NCBI GenBank assembly: GCA_963675135.1 | Contig: OY776120.1 | Coordinates: 14,908,001-14,972,000 of the forward strand | Direction of reading: 5' to 3' | DNA length: 64,000 nt | Origin: Galeopsis tetrahit | Taxonomy: Eukaryota; Streptophyta; Magnoliopsida; Lamiales; Lamiaceae | Shown: positions 11,195 to 24,180 of the stretch, piece after piece | Layout of the letters: every line of letters starts with the position of its first letter | Numbering within the stretch: position 1 is the stretch's first letter | Made by a program: the position numbers and the translations under genes | The notes under the pieces: model-generated | The model's database searches: none | The model's input: only the letters and a program-made list of their open reading frames with translations | What the model was told of the DNA's origin: nothing

Positions 11195-13095
11195 ACACAC
11201 CCATTTGTTTACTCAGTTCACCCTCAATGAACTCGCACCCACAAAATTCTTTAGTTCACCCAATAATGATTTGCACCCCCCTAATTTCAATTTCAATTTT
11301 TTATTTATATTTTATCTGCACCCAATAATTTAATGAGTTCACCTCCTAATCATATTTTTACAACAATTATCTACACCCGCTCATTTTATGAGTTCACCCC
11401 CAAATTATAAGATTGTTTTTCTTTACTGATAATTGTTTTTGGTATTATTGAATATAATTGGATGTGTGGAATTATTTGTTATTGTATAAAATTTTATTGA
11501 TTAATATTAATGGTATTAGTGATTAATGTTTGTGGTATTACTAATAATTGGTTTTAGTATTATTTAATATAATTAGATACGTGTAATTATTTGTTATTCT
11601 ACTGTATAAGATATTGGAGTATTAATTATTTTTAATGGTATTACTAGAGATCTTTATCCGGGTCGGGCTGGCCCGTTTAACCCTGAAAATATAGGGTTAG
11701 GGTTCATGAATCATAGACCCGTTTAAATTCGAGTTTTTTTTACTTGGACCGGTTAGCCCGAGTTGTTATTATTATTATTATTTTTTAAAATAAATAACCT
11801 GAGAACAAATTTTGGGTCATTTGACCAATAATCACAACTATAAGCATTAAGAAGCACATTACCATCCATTAGTCATTATTACTATTTTTTTTATTAGATT
11901 ATGATATTTGTTTAGCTTTATTTGGTCATATTAAGGACCAATGAGTTTTATAATTGTGTTTAAATCATACTTTTGTTTTCTCATTTACTGATCATTAACT
12001 AATTATGTATTTTTCTATTTTATTTGCTTGTTGCACGTACCAATTGATACCTTTAATTTTAAAAGAAAAAAAATATTGTAGCCCGTTAGTGGCCCGTTCA
12101 ACCCGTAGCCCGCTAGGTTAAGGGTTAGATCCCAACAATTATAGGTCCGTTAAATGTGAACCGGTTAAGGCCCTAACCCTTTTAGCCCGTAGCCCTATAG
12201 GGTTGGCCCTATAGGGCTATGGCCAGCCCGATAGACATCTTTAGGTATTACTGGTTATTACTTATTGTATTATTGAGTATAATAAAATCATACATATAAT
12301 ATTATTTTGTATTAAAATTTTAAAAAATACTAATTAAAAAAAACACATGAAAAAAAAATGAAGTAATAAAAAGTTTTGAATAAAAACTGAAAATGGGAAG
12401 AAAAATTAAAAAGAAAAAAAATTGAGATTTGTGCCTAATTTTAATAGATTTTTTAAATTATGTTTTTACGATTTTTTTTTTCTAAAATATGGGTGATTTA
12501 GTGGTGAATCGACGGTAACTCAACAATGACTCGACTACATATTGTAAATGTATAAATTATGGTTGATTTTATTATTATATTTTGTGTAAATTAATAAAAA
12601 GATAATATAGTATTTTAAATTTAATTATTTAAAAAAAATTTGGGGGTGAACTCATAAAATGCGTGGGTGCAGAGAATTATGGTAAAAAAATTGGGGGTGA
12701 ACTTATAAAATTAGCGGGTGTAGAGAACCGTTGTAAAAAAGAAATGATTTGGGGGTGAACTCATAAAATGAGCGTGTGCAAATAATTGTAGTATAAATAT
12801 GATTTGGGGGTGAACTCATAAAATGAGCAGGTGCATATAACAGTGGTAAAAAAATAATTTGGGGGTGAACTCATAAAATGAGTGGGTGCAGATAACCGTT
12901 GTAAAAAAGAAATGATTTGGGGGTGAACCCATAAAATGAGCGGGTGCAGATAACTGTAGTAAAAATATGATTTTAGGGTGAACTCATAAAATGAGCGGAT
13001 GTAGAGAGCTATAGTAAAATATGATTTAGGGGTGAACTCATTAAATTAGTAGATGTAATAAAATATAAATAAAAAATTAAAATTAGGGGCACCCT
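11195..13095. mobile_element. Foldback-like element with inverted tandem arrays
   Basis: The right arm (about 12640-13095) holds eight units of about 50-58 bp with the core 'gggggtgaactcataaaatgagcgggtgcaga'. The left arm (about 11195-11420) carries the same unit in reverse complement ('ctacacccgctcattttatgagttcaccccc' and degenerate copies). The outer part of each arm also matches: left 'cctaatttcaatttcaattttttatttatattttat' against the right arm reversed. Inverted terminal arrays of tandem units around a non-coding middle are the hallmark of foldback-type transposons. I could not define a target duplication, so the exact ends and class are open. The middle has been invaded by a hAT-type MITE. 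Confidence 0.55.
11645..12243. mobile_element. hAT-type MITE (599 bp)
   Basis: It is bounded by a perfect 8-bp duplication GGTATTAC (11637-11644 and 12244-12251), as made by hAT transposases. The imperfect terminal inverted repeats are TAGAGATCTTTATCC..CGGGCTGGCC on the left and TAAAGATGTCTATCGGGCTGGCC reversed on the right. The ends are rich in 'ggcccgt' and 'agcccg' motifs and the centre is AT-rich. There is no coding capacity, so it must have been mobilised by a related autonomous element. Confidence 0.85.
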
Positions 13096-13212
13096 TACAA
13101 GAATGTTTAAATAAGAAATTAACTAAAAGTTTATGATCATTTAATTCAATCTTACAAGAATGTTTAAATAAGAAATTAACTAAAAGTTTAAAGTTTATGA
13201 TCATTTAATTCA
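13096..13212 (+). repeat. Tandem duplication, about 60 bp, two copies
   Basis: The segment starting 'cttacaagaatgtttaaat' and ending 'gatcatttaattcaa' occurs twice in a row (from about 13096 and from about 13152). The second copy has a small extra 'aaagttt'. Confidence 0.75.
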
Positions 13213-13222
13213 AAGTGGTTAC

Positions 13223-13947
13223 TGATGTGTCAAAATTTGCACGAGAGGATTGCGTGTCCTCTGGATTGGATGTCCCACTCTTCGAACACGTACAATCACT
13301 CCAAGTATGCTGCCTTCACCCGAAATCTTCAAGAACCTGCAAAGAGCACGCCGGAGGGGGGTCCGACGTGGACACTCCGATGCCTAAGTCAGTATAGGGC
13401 TTATGAAGATCTCCCAAGGATCTCGAGATCCTTGATGTATCAAATCAGTTCTCAAAGAATATCAAAAAGGTGTTTTTCGTTTTATATATCAAGTTTGTAA
13501 TATGAGAATGTCTAACTTGGAAATCTCCTTGGATTTACCTATTTATAGGAATCCTCCCTCGAGAGAAAGCCAAGTCTTCCTCCTTTTTCGGAGCTGCACA
13601 TAAGACTCGGCCCTGCGGAGTGGACGAAGTCTTCTCTTCTCTCCACTTCCCGAAGACTCGGCAACATTCCTTCTTAGTTGACTTGGTTCCCCAAGATAAA
13701 GGAGGATAAGGTCTACGTTTTATCAAGTCTAAGCCGAAAATGGCGGAACCTCCCTACATTCAAGTCTCACGACCTTTCATCAAAACTAATTCTTCCTGAA
13801 GCTTCTTTCCAGCCGAAGCTCCCTCCAAAGGGATCTCCAGAGAGGATTTCCCATCAGAGAGTATTATATAATTTGATCCTTCCACTTTTATCTTATCCTT
13901 TATACACGTGTCGACTTCTTATTAGGTGACATTTTTAGGCCGCATCA
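13223..13947 (-). repeat. 3' LTR of Tat copy 1 (725 bp)
   Basis: On the minus strand it starts TGATGCGGCCTAAAAATG at 13947 and ends ACATCA at 13223, matching the LTRs of the second copy at 29911 and 40310. An AT-rich TATA-like passage 'cctatttataggaa' is at about 13539-13552. Confidence 0.9.
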
Positions 13948-13965
13948 TCTACTCCCCCCTACTCT
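13948..13965 (-). other. Polypurine tract of Tat copy 1
   Basis: On the minus strand it reads GAGTAGGGGGGAGTAGA, immediately before the LTR start TGATGCGG. The second copy has the same tract at 40294-40306. Confidence 0.85.
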
Positions 13966-14414
13966 CGTAAAATGGGGACATCTTTTGGGAGAGTAGATAA
14001 ATTTCCCAAAATCTAATTCAAGGGTCCTTCTGGAGATACGTGTATCATTCCTGCTTTGGAGAGGAAGTTTCAAAACATGTCCTTCTCCGAAGGCTTTTCC
14101 CGCCTCCAGCTAAGAAGACTTTTCGGTTTCCACGCGTGGGCCCCACGCGATCGCTTTTCTCTCTCCTTTGTTATTCCTCCCCACATCTTCTCTCATTTAC
14201 TCCACGCAACCGCTTCTTTTCTCTTCTTCCCTTTTTCAAATTTCATTTCTTCCCCAAAAGTCTCATATCGTCTTCATCTTTCTCCTTCGGTGTTCTTCCT
14301 CCGAGTTTTCGCCGTCGCCGGCCGCCCCGACCGATTTCGTAGTCCTCTTAATCAAGGTAACCCAGCTATCTTCCCTTTTCTTTTTCTTTCCACTTTTATT
14401 AGCACTGTAACTCG

Positions 14415-16584
14415 ATGTCCAGCCCCCTTTCTCCGCCTGAAAATCTCAGCCCAAACTCTTCTGAATTGACTCCCTCTCTGATGGGGAGTCCAGAGAATAA
14501 AATTTCCCCTTCATCTCAAATCGACCATACTCAACTAGTTAGCCTTACTCATGCTTATGGCTTTCCATCAGAATATACCTTTCGCGCTCCTCGCTCAAAT
14601 GAACGCCCAGATCTCTCCCAACCCCGGACTCTTGCTTTTTTTTAGGCTCAACTTAGGGCAGGACTACGATTTCCGATTCATCCCTATTTGGCTGCCATAT
14701 CGACTCGCATGCAGATCCCTCTTAACCAGTTTACTCCGAATGCTATCCGTACTATGATAGGCTTTTTCATCCTGGTGAAAGGAAATGGGGGTGACCCATC
14801 TGCCGAACTGTTTCTGAGCCAACATTCTTGTAAAGTGAACGATGGCTTCTTTTATGTTAGTGGGCGAAGGTCCCGTGTTTGTAAGTTTCTGAAAAAACTC
14901 CACGAAGAAGACTCATCCTGGCGAGATTATTATTTTTTTGTTACAAGCCCCACTGATTGGTCATTTCCTCATGGGGATTGGATATTCCACAACCCTGGAG
15001 TACTTCCTCCTCCTTTGAAAGCTTATTCTGTTTCCAATCACACTGTTATGACTGATCTCAATACTCACATCTATCTGCACGATTATTTCGATATTCCTAG
15101 TATTTGTAAAAATCCTCGCATCCTCTCCCACTTTGGCTTTTGTCCTCAAGACTTCCCTTTAGATTCTCGAGATGGTAAAAAATCTTTTATTCTTGTTTCT
15201 TACTTCTCGTATGCAGCTATTTTTCTACATTCTGAACATCTTCTTGCTTATCTGCAGCAATGAGTTGGCTAACTCACATCTCACGGGATGCCCCTGCTCT
15301 CAGCATAGTGAAGACCCCTGCATTATCCGCTCCAGAAGATCCTCCAAAACCTCCTCCGTCTCCGGCTCTCGAGAGCTCAGCAAAGACCCCGGCTCCAGGG
15401 AGCCCTTCAAAGGTTCCTCCTCTCCCCGGTTCATCCACTCAAGTTCCTGGTTCAGTTGCTAGGAGAACCCGATCAGCTGCCAACGCCTTCTTTTCTGACT
15501 GTGGCACCTCTAAGAAGAAGAAGGGAAAAGCGACCCGTGCTGAGAAGGAATCTCCCCCTCCTACTGTGTACGAGCCTCTCCACCGTCTTATCGACCGATG
15601 TCTTGCTCCTCCCAACGTTGAGTTATCCGACACGCCTCTTCCTGAAGATCTACTGCTCCGGGGGGCTCATCTTTTTTCCGAGGTACTTTCTATTATTTTC
15701 AGATCTCTGCCTTCTTCACATCCTAAACATTGTTTCTTTTTCTTTTGTAGTTTGGTCTTATATATACTAAGATACTCGACCAAGGCGTTGAGATGGTGGT
15801 TGAGCTCGAACTTCTCCGAGCTGAAGCATCTTCTCTCCAGTCAACTCTCAAAGGGATCACTACGGAGAAAGACAAGGCTCATAAACGAGCTCAAGCTCTG
15901 GCTGAGGAATTATCTCTTCTACAGACTCAAAGCAAGCAGGATGCAGCCCGGATTAAATATCTGGTGCAGGAGGTGGGATGGATGGAACGCGAGCTACCAG
16001 ACGTCGGAGTGCAGGCTTGCATTAAGTCTCTATTCACTTCCTCCTTGGGTCAAGAGTTCTTGGGGACCCTCCATACTCAGTGGTTGTCCGGCTTCCTAAA
16101 GAGCTCGAGCTTCTTATGCGCCATGGGGCCCCATATCCCTCATTTCATCGACCATGGCTTCAGCAATGCTGTGGCCGAACACTCAGCTCCGGGGTTCGAT
16201 GGGACCTACTCTCGTGAGTTCCACCTGGACCAACTCGCTACTCCTCCAAAATTCTTGGGGGATCCTAAGGAGAGCCCCGATAGTCCTTGGTGGTTGCCCG
16301 ACATGAATCAGGCCATCACCAAGTTGCAGGCTGCTAAGGTGGGCATGGCTGAGCTAAAGCCTCTGGAGCGTCTAGTTTATCCTTATGCTTCTGCTCTAGA
16401 GATGGCAACAAAGGTAGATGGAGGGACAGGCGTTGAAGATACCGTGAAAGGTACAGAGGGTCCAGAGGAGGGCGGAGGATCTAGCAACCATGTCGTTGAA
16501 GAGGAGGGCGCTGCTAGAGGAATTGAAGGAGTTGAGGTCGAGGGGGCTGTTGTCGAGCAAGCTGCTGCTGAAAAAGCAGTTTAA
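14415..16584 (+). pseudogene. Antisense gene of Tat copy 1 (gypsy-type transposon domain), one early stop
   Basis: It lies between the tandem array and the 3' LTR and is read opposite to gag-pol. Three exons fit: 14415-15174, 15258-15682 and 15751-16584. They are separated by GT-AG introns of 83 and 68 nt, and exons 1 and 2 have exactly the lengths seen in copy 2 (760 and 425 nt). Exon 1 encodes the 'AGLRFPIHPYL..QIPLNQFTPNA' block typical of the plant 'putative gypsy type transposon' family (Pfam Transposase_28, recalled from family knowledge). Exon 2 is Pro/Ser-rich with a basic KKKKGK patch. Exon 3 starts with a predicted coiled coil and ends in a Glu/Gly-rich tail. A TAG at 14643-14645 replaces a Glu codon of copy 2, so the protein would stop after 76 residues. 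The function is unknown. Confidence 0.75.
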
Positions 16585-16999
16585 ATTTCATATTTCCGGT
16601 GGTCACAATGAACAGTTTACTTTTCTTTCGTTTTGCTGCACTCTTTTCATTTTCTGCTCATAATACTTGTTCACATACTTCGTAGGGGACCCCACACTCC
16701 TGGATATGTGGGGGCTTTTGTAGTGATCGTATTGGCTTGATATTGCTTGTCTGTTGGCGTGCTTTTTCTTCTTTGTTTGCATGAATAACTTACAAGACCA
16801 GCAATGAATATGTTGGAGGTGTGCTCTCTTCCCCCCCTTTTTGTTGGTCTTGTAGGCTACGTTGGAATCGTCTCTTGGTTGTCCTATCTTTTGATTTCAA
16901 TTGGCCTGGTTATGGGGGGACATCCTCCCTCTTCTCTTGACTCCTGAATCATAAAATCTATCCTTTTCATTATCTAGTCTTTGTAATTTTCAAGCATGG

Positions 17000-17655
17000 T
17001 GAGGGCTTTCTGGAGCACCTCGGCCTCTAGGCCTTTGAGTGTTTCTCACTCGAACTCTTAAAAGATTTTGATTCATAAAATCTTCTCATTTCAATAACCC
17101 TATTGGGTCTCAAGTAGGATGAGGGCTCTCTGGAGCACCTCAGCCTGTAGGCCTTTGAGTGTTTCTCACTCGGGTTCTTAAAAGATTTTAATTCATAAAA
17201 TCTTCTCATTTCAATAACCCTCTTGGGTCTCAAGTAGGATGAGGGCTCTCCGGAGCACCTCGGCCTCTAGGCCTTTGAGTGTTTCTCACTCGGGTTCTTA
17301 AAAGATTTTGATTCATAAAATCTTCTCATTTCAGTAACCCTCTTGGGTCTCAAGTAGGATGAGGGCTCTCTGGAGCACCTCGGCCTCTAGGCCTTTGAGT
17401 GTTTCTCACTCGAATTCTTAAAAGATTTTAATTCATAAAATCTTCTTATTTCAGTAACCCTCTTGGGTCTCAAGTAGGATGAGGGCTCTCTGGAGCACCT
17501 CGGCCTCTAGGCCTTTGAGTGTTTCTCACTCGGATTCTTAAAAGATTTTAATTCATAAAAACTTCTTATTTCAGTAACCCTCTTGGGTCTCAAGTAGGAT
17601 GAGGGCTCTCTGGAGCACCTCGGCCTCTAGGCCTTTGAGTGTTTCTCACTCGCCA
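17000..17655 (-). repeat. 120-bp tandem array in Tat copy 1, about 5.5 units
   Basis: Units recur exactly every 120 bp (for example 'gtttctcactcg' at 17041, 17161, 17281, 17401, 17521 and 17641). Each unit includes 'gagcacctcggcctctaggc'. The array lies between the end of pol and the antisense gene. Copy 2 has the reverse-orientation equivalent at the matching place. Confidence 0.95.
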
Positions 17656-20600
17656 TTTTTGTACTCAAATATCGCATATTCAAATATAAAAAAGATAATC
17701 AAGACACAATAATTCTGAATAATTCTTTCTTCAAAAAGGGATAAGACTTCATTGATTTATTGTCAGTTTTCAACATAGGCCATAGATAACCTACGCCGGT
17801 CTCATTAAAAACCTCTTTACGGAAAAACCCCAGAGGGAAAACCCGTAGAGAGGGAAAAAGAGCTCCGGTGAAGCCACAAAATACATTAAGCAAAATATGA
17901 ATCAATGCAAAAATCACAAAGCAAAAGTCATAAATGGTCTCAAGACCTTACACTTTCTTCAAATAAAGAATCTCTTCAAATGGCAAACGTTCCAGGGTCT
18001 AGCTATGTCGACCCCTTCCATGCTCTATAATCTATAGGCTCTTCCCTTCAGTACCTGTGTGATTTTATAAGGCCCCTCCCAGTTGGGCTCCAACTTTCTC
18101 GTATTCTTTAGGGCATCAGCTCTTCTTAGTACCAGGTCCCCTGCTCTGAAGGACCTCGGGACCACCCTTTGGTCATATGCGGCTTTAATTCTGCTCTTAT
18201 ATCTTTCGGCGCGTACTCTAACCATCTCTCTTTCTTCTTCCATTAAATCTAGGGCCTCTCTCATCAATCTTTCATTCTGATGTTCTTCAAATTGGGCAAT
18301 TCGATGCGACTGCAACACGGCCTCTGGAGGTATCACCGCCGCGGCTCCGTAGACCAGCTGAAATGGAGACTCTCCAGTTGCTGTCTTTGGACTAGTTCTA
18401 TATGACCACAATACATTGTCTAACTCGTTCACCCATCCTCCCCCTATCTTCGTCAGTCTTGTTCGAATACCATCAACTATCGTTCGATTAGTAACCTCCA
18501 CTTGTCCATTGGCTTGAGGATGAGCTACAAAGGTGAATCTATGTATTATGTTTAGTCTTGCACACCATCCTTGTACATTTTCTCCATTAAACTGTGTTCC
18601 ATTATCAGAGACCAATATTCTGGGTACTCCGAATCTGCAACAAATCTGTTTTCTCAAGAATTTAATCACATTTTCTTCATCTATCGTAGCCAGAGGAGCA
18701 GCTTCCACCCATTTGCTAAAATAGTCCACTGCTACTATCAGAAATTTCCTTCCTCCGGAGGCTGGAGGGAAGGGTCCTACCAAATCAGTTCCCCACTTAG
18801 CAAAGGGACAGGGAGAGTGCATAGCTCCCATCTCTTCCGCGGGGGTCCTTATCAATGAACCATTTTTCTGACACTTGACACATTTTTTCACAAATTCCCT
18901 AGCGTCCTTTGTCATGGAAGGCCAATATAATCCAGCCCTTAAAACTTTCTTCACCACTGCTTTGTATCCTTCATGACTAGCTGCATCACCTTCATGGATC
19001 TCTTTGAGTGTGTACATCGCTTCTCGGGTTGATATACACCTCAAATATGGTTGTGTGAACGATTTCTTGTATAAGTGCCCTCCGATAATACAATATTTGA
19101 TTCGAAGGGCTCGGGTCTCTCTGGTGGTAGGGGCATCTGCTCCCTTAATGAGTTCCATCCATATGGCTCTTCTCCAATCATCTTCTCCAAGGTAACTGTT
19201 CCTTGTCCATCAAACTCTGTGGAGTTAGCGAGTTTGGAGAGGCTATCCGCCTGCGTATTTTTCTCTCGAGGTATCTGGACTACATCGCACTCTTGGAATT
19301 TGCCCATCACTTCTTTGGCTCGTTCCAGATAGGAAACCATCCTACTATCTTTGGCTATATACTCCCCCTTCACCTGTTGAACAACTAATTGGGAGTCTGA
19401 GTATAGGGTTACCTTTGGAGCTCCCAATTCTAATGCCATCTCCATTCCTCTGATCAAAGCTTCGTACTCCGCTCCATTATTCGAGGTCATGAATCAAAAC
19501 CTCACTGCAAATTGTAGGTCCTCTCCTCGAGGGCCCGCTAGCATAATCCCTGCTCCGCATCCGCTCAGAGTCACTGAGCCATCTACATATACCTTCCATT
19601 CCTCAGCTTCCTCTGGTTTGGTCGACTCTTGGATGAAGTCGGACAAAGCTTGGGCTTTTATGGCTTTCCGTGGCTCGAAATCCACATCATATTCTTGGAG
19701 CTCTATTGCCCATTTCACCATCCTTCCAGAGAGGTCTGCTCGCCCTATAACCTGTTTCAGAAAGTAATTAGTGCGGACCAGTATTTTGTAAGAGAGGAAA
19801 TATGGGCGCAGCCTTCACGCTGTAACTACCACTGCTAGGGCAGCCTTTTCAATTTCTGAGTATTGAGTTTCAGCCCCTTGCATGACCTTACTGACGTAAT
19901 AAATAGGATGCTGGAGAGATCCCTCTTCTTTAACCAAGGCGGTGCTTAGTGAGAATTCCCCTACGGAGAGATACAAAATGAGAGTATCTCCCGGAGAAGG
20001 CTTTGTCAGCTTCGGTAGCTGGGATAAATAATGCTTCATGTCTTCAAAAGCTTGTTGGCATGTTTCATTCCATTCAAACTTGGTTCCTTTCTTGAGAATC
20101 TTAAAGAAGGGATGACTCTTTTCGGCAGACTTAGCTATGAACCTGCTCAATGCTGTAATCCTCCCATTGAGTGTCTAGAGCTCTTTCACGTTTCTCGGTG
20201 GCTGCATGTCTAATACAGCCTTCACCTTGGCTGGATTCACTTCTATACCTCTTTGAGTGACCATGTATCCGAGGAACTTCCCTGATTTTACTCCAAAAGA
20301 GCACTTGGCGGGGTTCAACTTGATGCCGTTCTCTCGAATTACTTGGAAAATTTCCTCCAGATCTTCCACATGCTGATCTGCCTTTACACTCTTAGCCAGC
20401 ATATCGTCTACATATATCTCCATGTTCCTCCCCAACTGTCTCCGAAAGACAGCATCGACCATCCTTTGATACGTTGCTCCAGCATTGATTAATCTGAATG
20501 GCATTCGAACATAGCCGAACGTTCCACACGCTGCTATGAAGCACGCTTTGGAGACATCTGAGGGGTTTAGCTGGATCTGGTGGTATCCTTGGTATACATC

Positions 20601-22017
20601 CATCATGCTTAGCAGCTCGAAGCCTGAAGTTGCATCTACTAACTGGTCTATTTTTGGTAACGGATAGTGGTCTTTAGGACATGCCTTGTTGAGGTCCCTG
20701 AAATCGATGCACATTCTCCATTTTCCTCCCCCTTTAGGCACTAGTACAACATTGGAGAGCCATTCTGGGAATTGGACTTTCACCACGTGTCCTGCTTTCA
20801 ATAGCTTCTCGACTTCTTCTTTCACGATGTTATTCTTTTCAATTCCAAAATTTCGTAGTTTCTGTTTCACGGGCTTTGCCTTTGGATCAACATTAAGGCA
20901 ATGTATTGCTATCTCCGGAGGGACCCCTGTCATGTCAGCTGGAGAAAATGCAAATATATCGGAATTTTGACGTAATGTAAAGATTACCTTCTCTGTGAGT
21001 TCAGGTCCCAGTTGGGTACCTATCTTAGTGGCAAAGCCGAGTTTTCCTGGGAAGAGCTCCACGCTCATCAGTTCCTCGTCTGTTTTAACATTCACCTGTT
21101 CAGGTGTTGCCCCCTCTACTTTCTTCCTCTTGACCTCAGGATCATCTCCTCTTGTCCGCTCCAAGCCCTTAGTTAGGGCTCTGTCCGCCATCTTTACAGA
21201 CTCTGCATAACACTTCCGTGCTTGGTACTGGTCTCCTTTTACTTCTCCCAGCCCTGTGGCTGTAGGGAATTTCATTTTCATATGAAATGTAGAAATGATT
21301 GCCTGAAAAAGATTCAGACTAGGTCGTCCCATCTAGGGGTGGGCATAAAACCGAAAAAACCGAAAAACCGAACCGAACCGACGAATTTTGGTTTATTTGG
21401 TTCGGTTTATTCGGTTGTTCAGTTCGGTTGAAATTTTTTAAAATATCGGTTTTTTCGGTTCGGTTCGGTTTATATTTTCTAAAAATCGAATAAACCGAAC
21501 CGACCGAACTATAAATAAAAATTAATATAATTAATTAATAAAATATATATATATATAAATAAAACCCTAGATTGTAAACACTCATTTCCATTTCTGTCGT
21601 TTCTTTTCCATTTCTGCCTTCTCTACTTCCACCACGTTTCTTTTCCATTTCTGCCTCCCCTACTTCCACCACCGCCGTTAGTCCCACCAGCGCCTTCTTC
21701 GACGTCTGCCTCTCTTCGTTGTCTTCGACTCTTCCACTACCACAGTATGTTCTGCTTTACTTGAATGCCTTTTTATTTATGTTATATATGCTAGTTTTGT
21801 TTTGAAATTTTTAGATTATGTTTTTAGATATTTGATTTCATTGAATATAAATGGGAGATCCACTATTCTACTGCAACATATTAATTATATTTCCAGATTT
21901 TTTGTAACATATTATTTAATATATTTTACAATAGATTATTTAGCATATTTAATAGCAAATTTTGTATATTTGATAAAGATTGCTTACCTTTTGTATTATT
22001 GTTTTGATATACAACAG

Positions 22018-24180
22018 ATGTCTACTTCTCAAGAGCAAGCAAATGAAATTACTCAGCGTGAAGAATGATCTGCACAAGCTGAACAACCAACAACTCCTCG
22101 TACTTCCGCTTCAGCTTCAAATCCCCAAAAAAAACGGAAAGCAATTCCTAAAAGATCAATTGTGTGGGATCATTTTGTTCCTTTCTTGGATGAGGAGAAT
22201 GAAAGAAAAGCTCGATGCATGCATTGCGCAAAAGAGTTCTTTTGTGATCCAAAAAGAAACGGTACTACTAATCTCAAAAATCATATTGGTGTGTGCAAGA
22301 AAATCCTTGGTAGCGTAGAAACTAGTCAAACATTGTTAAACTTTAATGAGGTTACTAGTAGTTCTATGGACGTTGGGACTACTTGGAAATTTGACAAAGA
22401 GTTGCTTAGGAAATCTATAAGTCGGATGATTATTGTGGATGAGCTGTCTTTCAAATTTGTTGAAAATGATGGGTTTAACGATGTGATGTATAATGCTTGC
22501 GGACCTAAATTTAAAGTACCATCTAGGCGGACAGTTTCACGTGATTGCTTTGAGCTCTACATAAATGAAAAGAATTATCTAAAAGCTTTGCTGAAATCTT
22601 CAAATCAAAGAGTTTGTCTTACTACAGACACATGGTCTTCTATACAAAGAATCAATTATATGTGTTTGACTGCTCATTACATTGATAGTGATTGGAAATT
22701 GAACAAAAAGATTTTAAATTTTTGTACAATTTCTAGTCACAAAGGTAAAGATATTGGTTTGGAAATTGAAAAGTGCTTGAAAGAATGGGAGCTTGATAGA
22801 GTGTTTACTATTACAGTAGACAATGCTTCTTCAAATGATACTGCAATTTCATATTTGAAAGAACAAATGAGTGATTGGAGAAGTACCATTCTTAAGTGTG
22901 AATTCATTCATATGAGGTGTGTTGTTCATATAATCAATTTAGTTGTAACAGATGGTTTGAAAGAAATTGGGATTTCAGTATTGAAAATTAGGGTTGCAGT
23001 ACGTTATGTGAGACAATCCCCGATTAGGTTGAAGAAGTTTAAGGAGTGTGTTGAACATGAGAAAATTGAGAGCAAAAGTTTGCTGTCTCTTGATGTTGCC
23101 ACAAGATGGAATAGTACTTATTTAATGTTGGAGTCTTCTCAAAAGTTTGAAAAGGCATTTAATAGGTACAATTTACATGATCCCAATTTTGAAACTGAGC
23201 TTAATTTGGAGAAAGGTGTCCCTTCTAAGGATGATTGGAAAATTGCTAGAAGTATGTTGTCTTTTTTCCAAGTGTTTTATGAGCTTACTGTAAGAATCTC
23301 AGGCTCTCTATATGTCACATCTAACTTGTTTTTCCATGAAATTTATAGGGTGGATTGTTTGTTGAAATCATGGATGGTTAGTGATGATGATGAGTTGTGT
23401 GTAATGGCAATGAGAATGAAGGCAAAATTTGATAAGTATTGGGGAGATCCAAAAAAGATGAATAAAGTGATATTCATTGCAGTTATTCTTGATCCTAGAT
23501 ACAAGTTAGATTGGTTTCACTTTGTGTTTCAAATATGTATGAGGGTGAGTTGGGTGCATCAATTGCAAATGTGGTGAAAGATCAATTGTATTCTTTGTAC
23601 AATGAGTACAAAAAACAGTCAATGCCAGAAAATTCGAGTGCACCCAGTGTTATTCCTGAAGTGGTAAGTGGACTAAATCTTGGTGATCCAAGTCCGGTAA
23701 TGAAACTGAAAATGATGATGGATAATCAATATAAAAAGTTCAAGTTTGAGGTGGGTGGTCCGGTAATGAAACTGAAAATATGATGGATAATCAATATAAA
23801 AAGTTCAAGTTTGAGGTGGGTGGGGGCAAAAATAGTAAATCAGAAGTGGAAAAGCATCTTAATGAAGAAACTGAAGAAGATAATGGAGGTAAGTTCAACA
23901 TTCTCTTTTTGGTGGAAAATGAATTCTCATAGATTTCCCGTTCTCTCAGAAATTGCTCGGGATATTTTTGTTGTTCCCATTTCAATAGTAGCTTCAGAAT
24001 CTGCCTTCAGCACAAGAGGACAAGTGCTTGATGCATTTAGGAGTTCATTAAGTCCTAAAATAGTGCAATGTCTCATTTGTGCTCAAGATTGGCTTCGCAA
24101 GAAAAAGTCTTTGAGGTTGAAGAAAGTATTGAGGATATTGAAGAAATTGAAAAAAGTAATATATTTATATTTTATTTGTT
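22018..24180 (+). pseudogene. hAT transposase (RICESLEEPER/ZBED type), inactivated
   Basis: It starts at ATG 22018, directly after an AG that fits the end of a 5' untranslated intron (21745-22017). A TGA follows at 22066-22068, then the frame is open to 23577. It shows a BED zinc finger ('ARCMHCAKEF...NLKNHIGVC', about 22217-22305), the DDE-type core with 'TDTWSS' near 22627, 'TVDNASSND' near 22813 and 'DVATRWNSTY' near 23092, and a C-terminal hAT dimerisation region ('ISIVASESAFST' near 23980). Breaks: the early stop, a frameshift near 23510-23530, and a 65-bp tandem duplication (23696-23824) that disturbs the frame again. The encoded class would cut and paste DNA in the nucleus; this copy is unlikely to. 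Confidence 0.9.
23696..23824 (+). repeat. 65-bp tandem duplication inside the hAT transposase
   Basis: The segment 'ggtaatgaaactgaaaat..' through 'caagtttgaggtgggtgg' occurs twice in succession. The second copy is one base shorter in the 'atgatgatgg' run, so the duplication also shifts the frame. Confidence 0.9.

Noticed and set aside
14040..14342. Overlapping frames of 80-137 codons before the antisense gene of Tat copy 1
   Set aside because: Open in three frames because of pyrimidine-rich DNA; the matching region of copy 2 does not keep the protein. Treated as leader and 5' intron of the antisense gene.
17000..17655. Regular repeats that could suggest a CRISPR array
   Set aside because: The units are contiguous 120-bp tandem repeats without unique spacers, in a plant retrotransposon.
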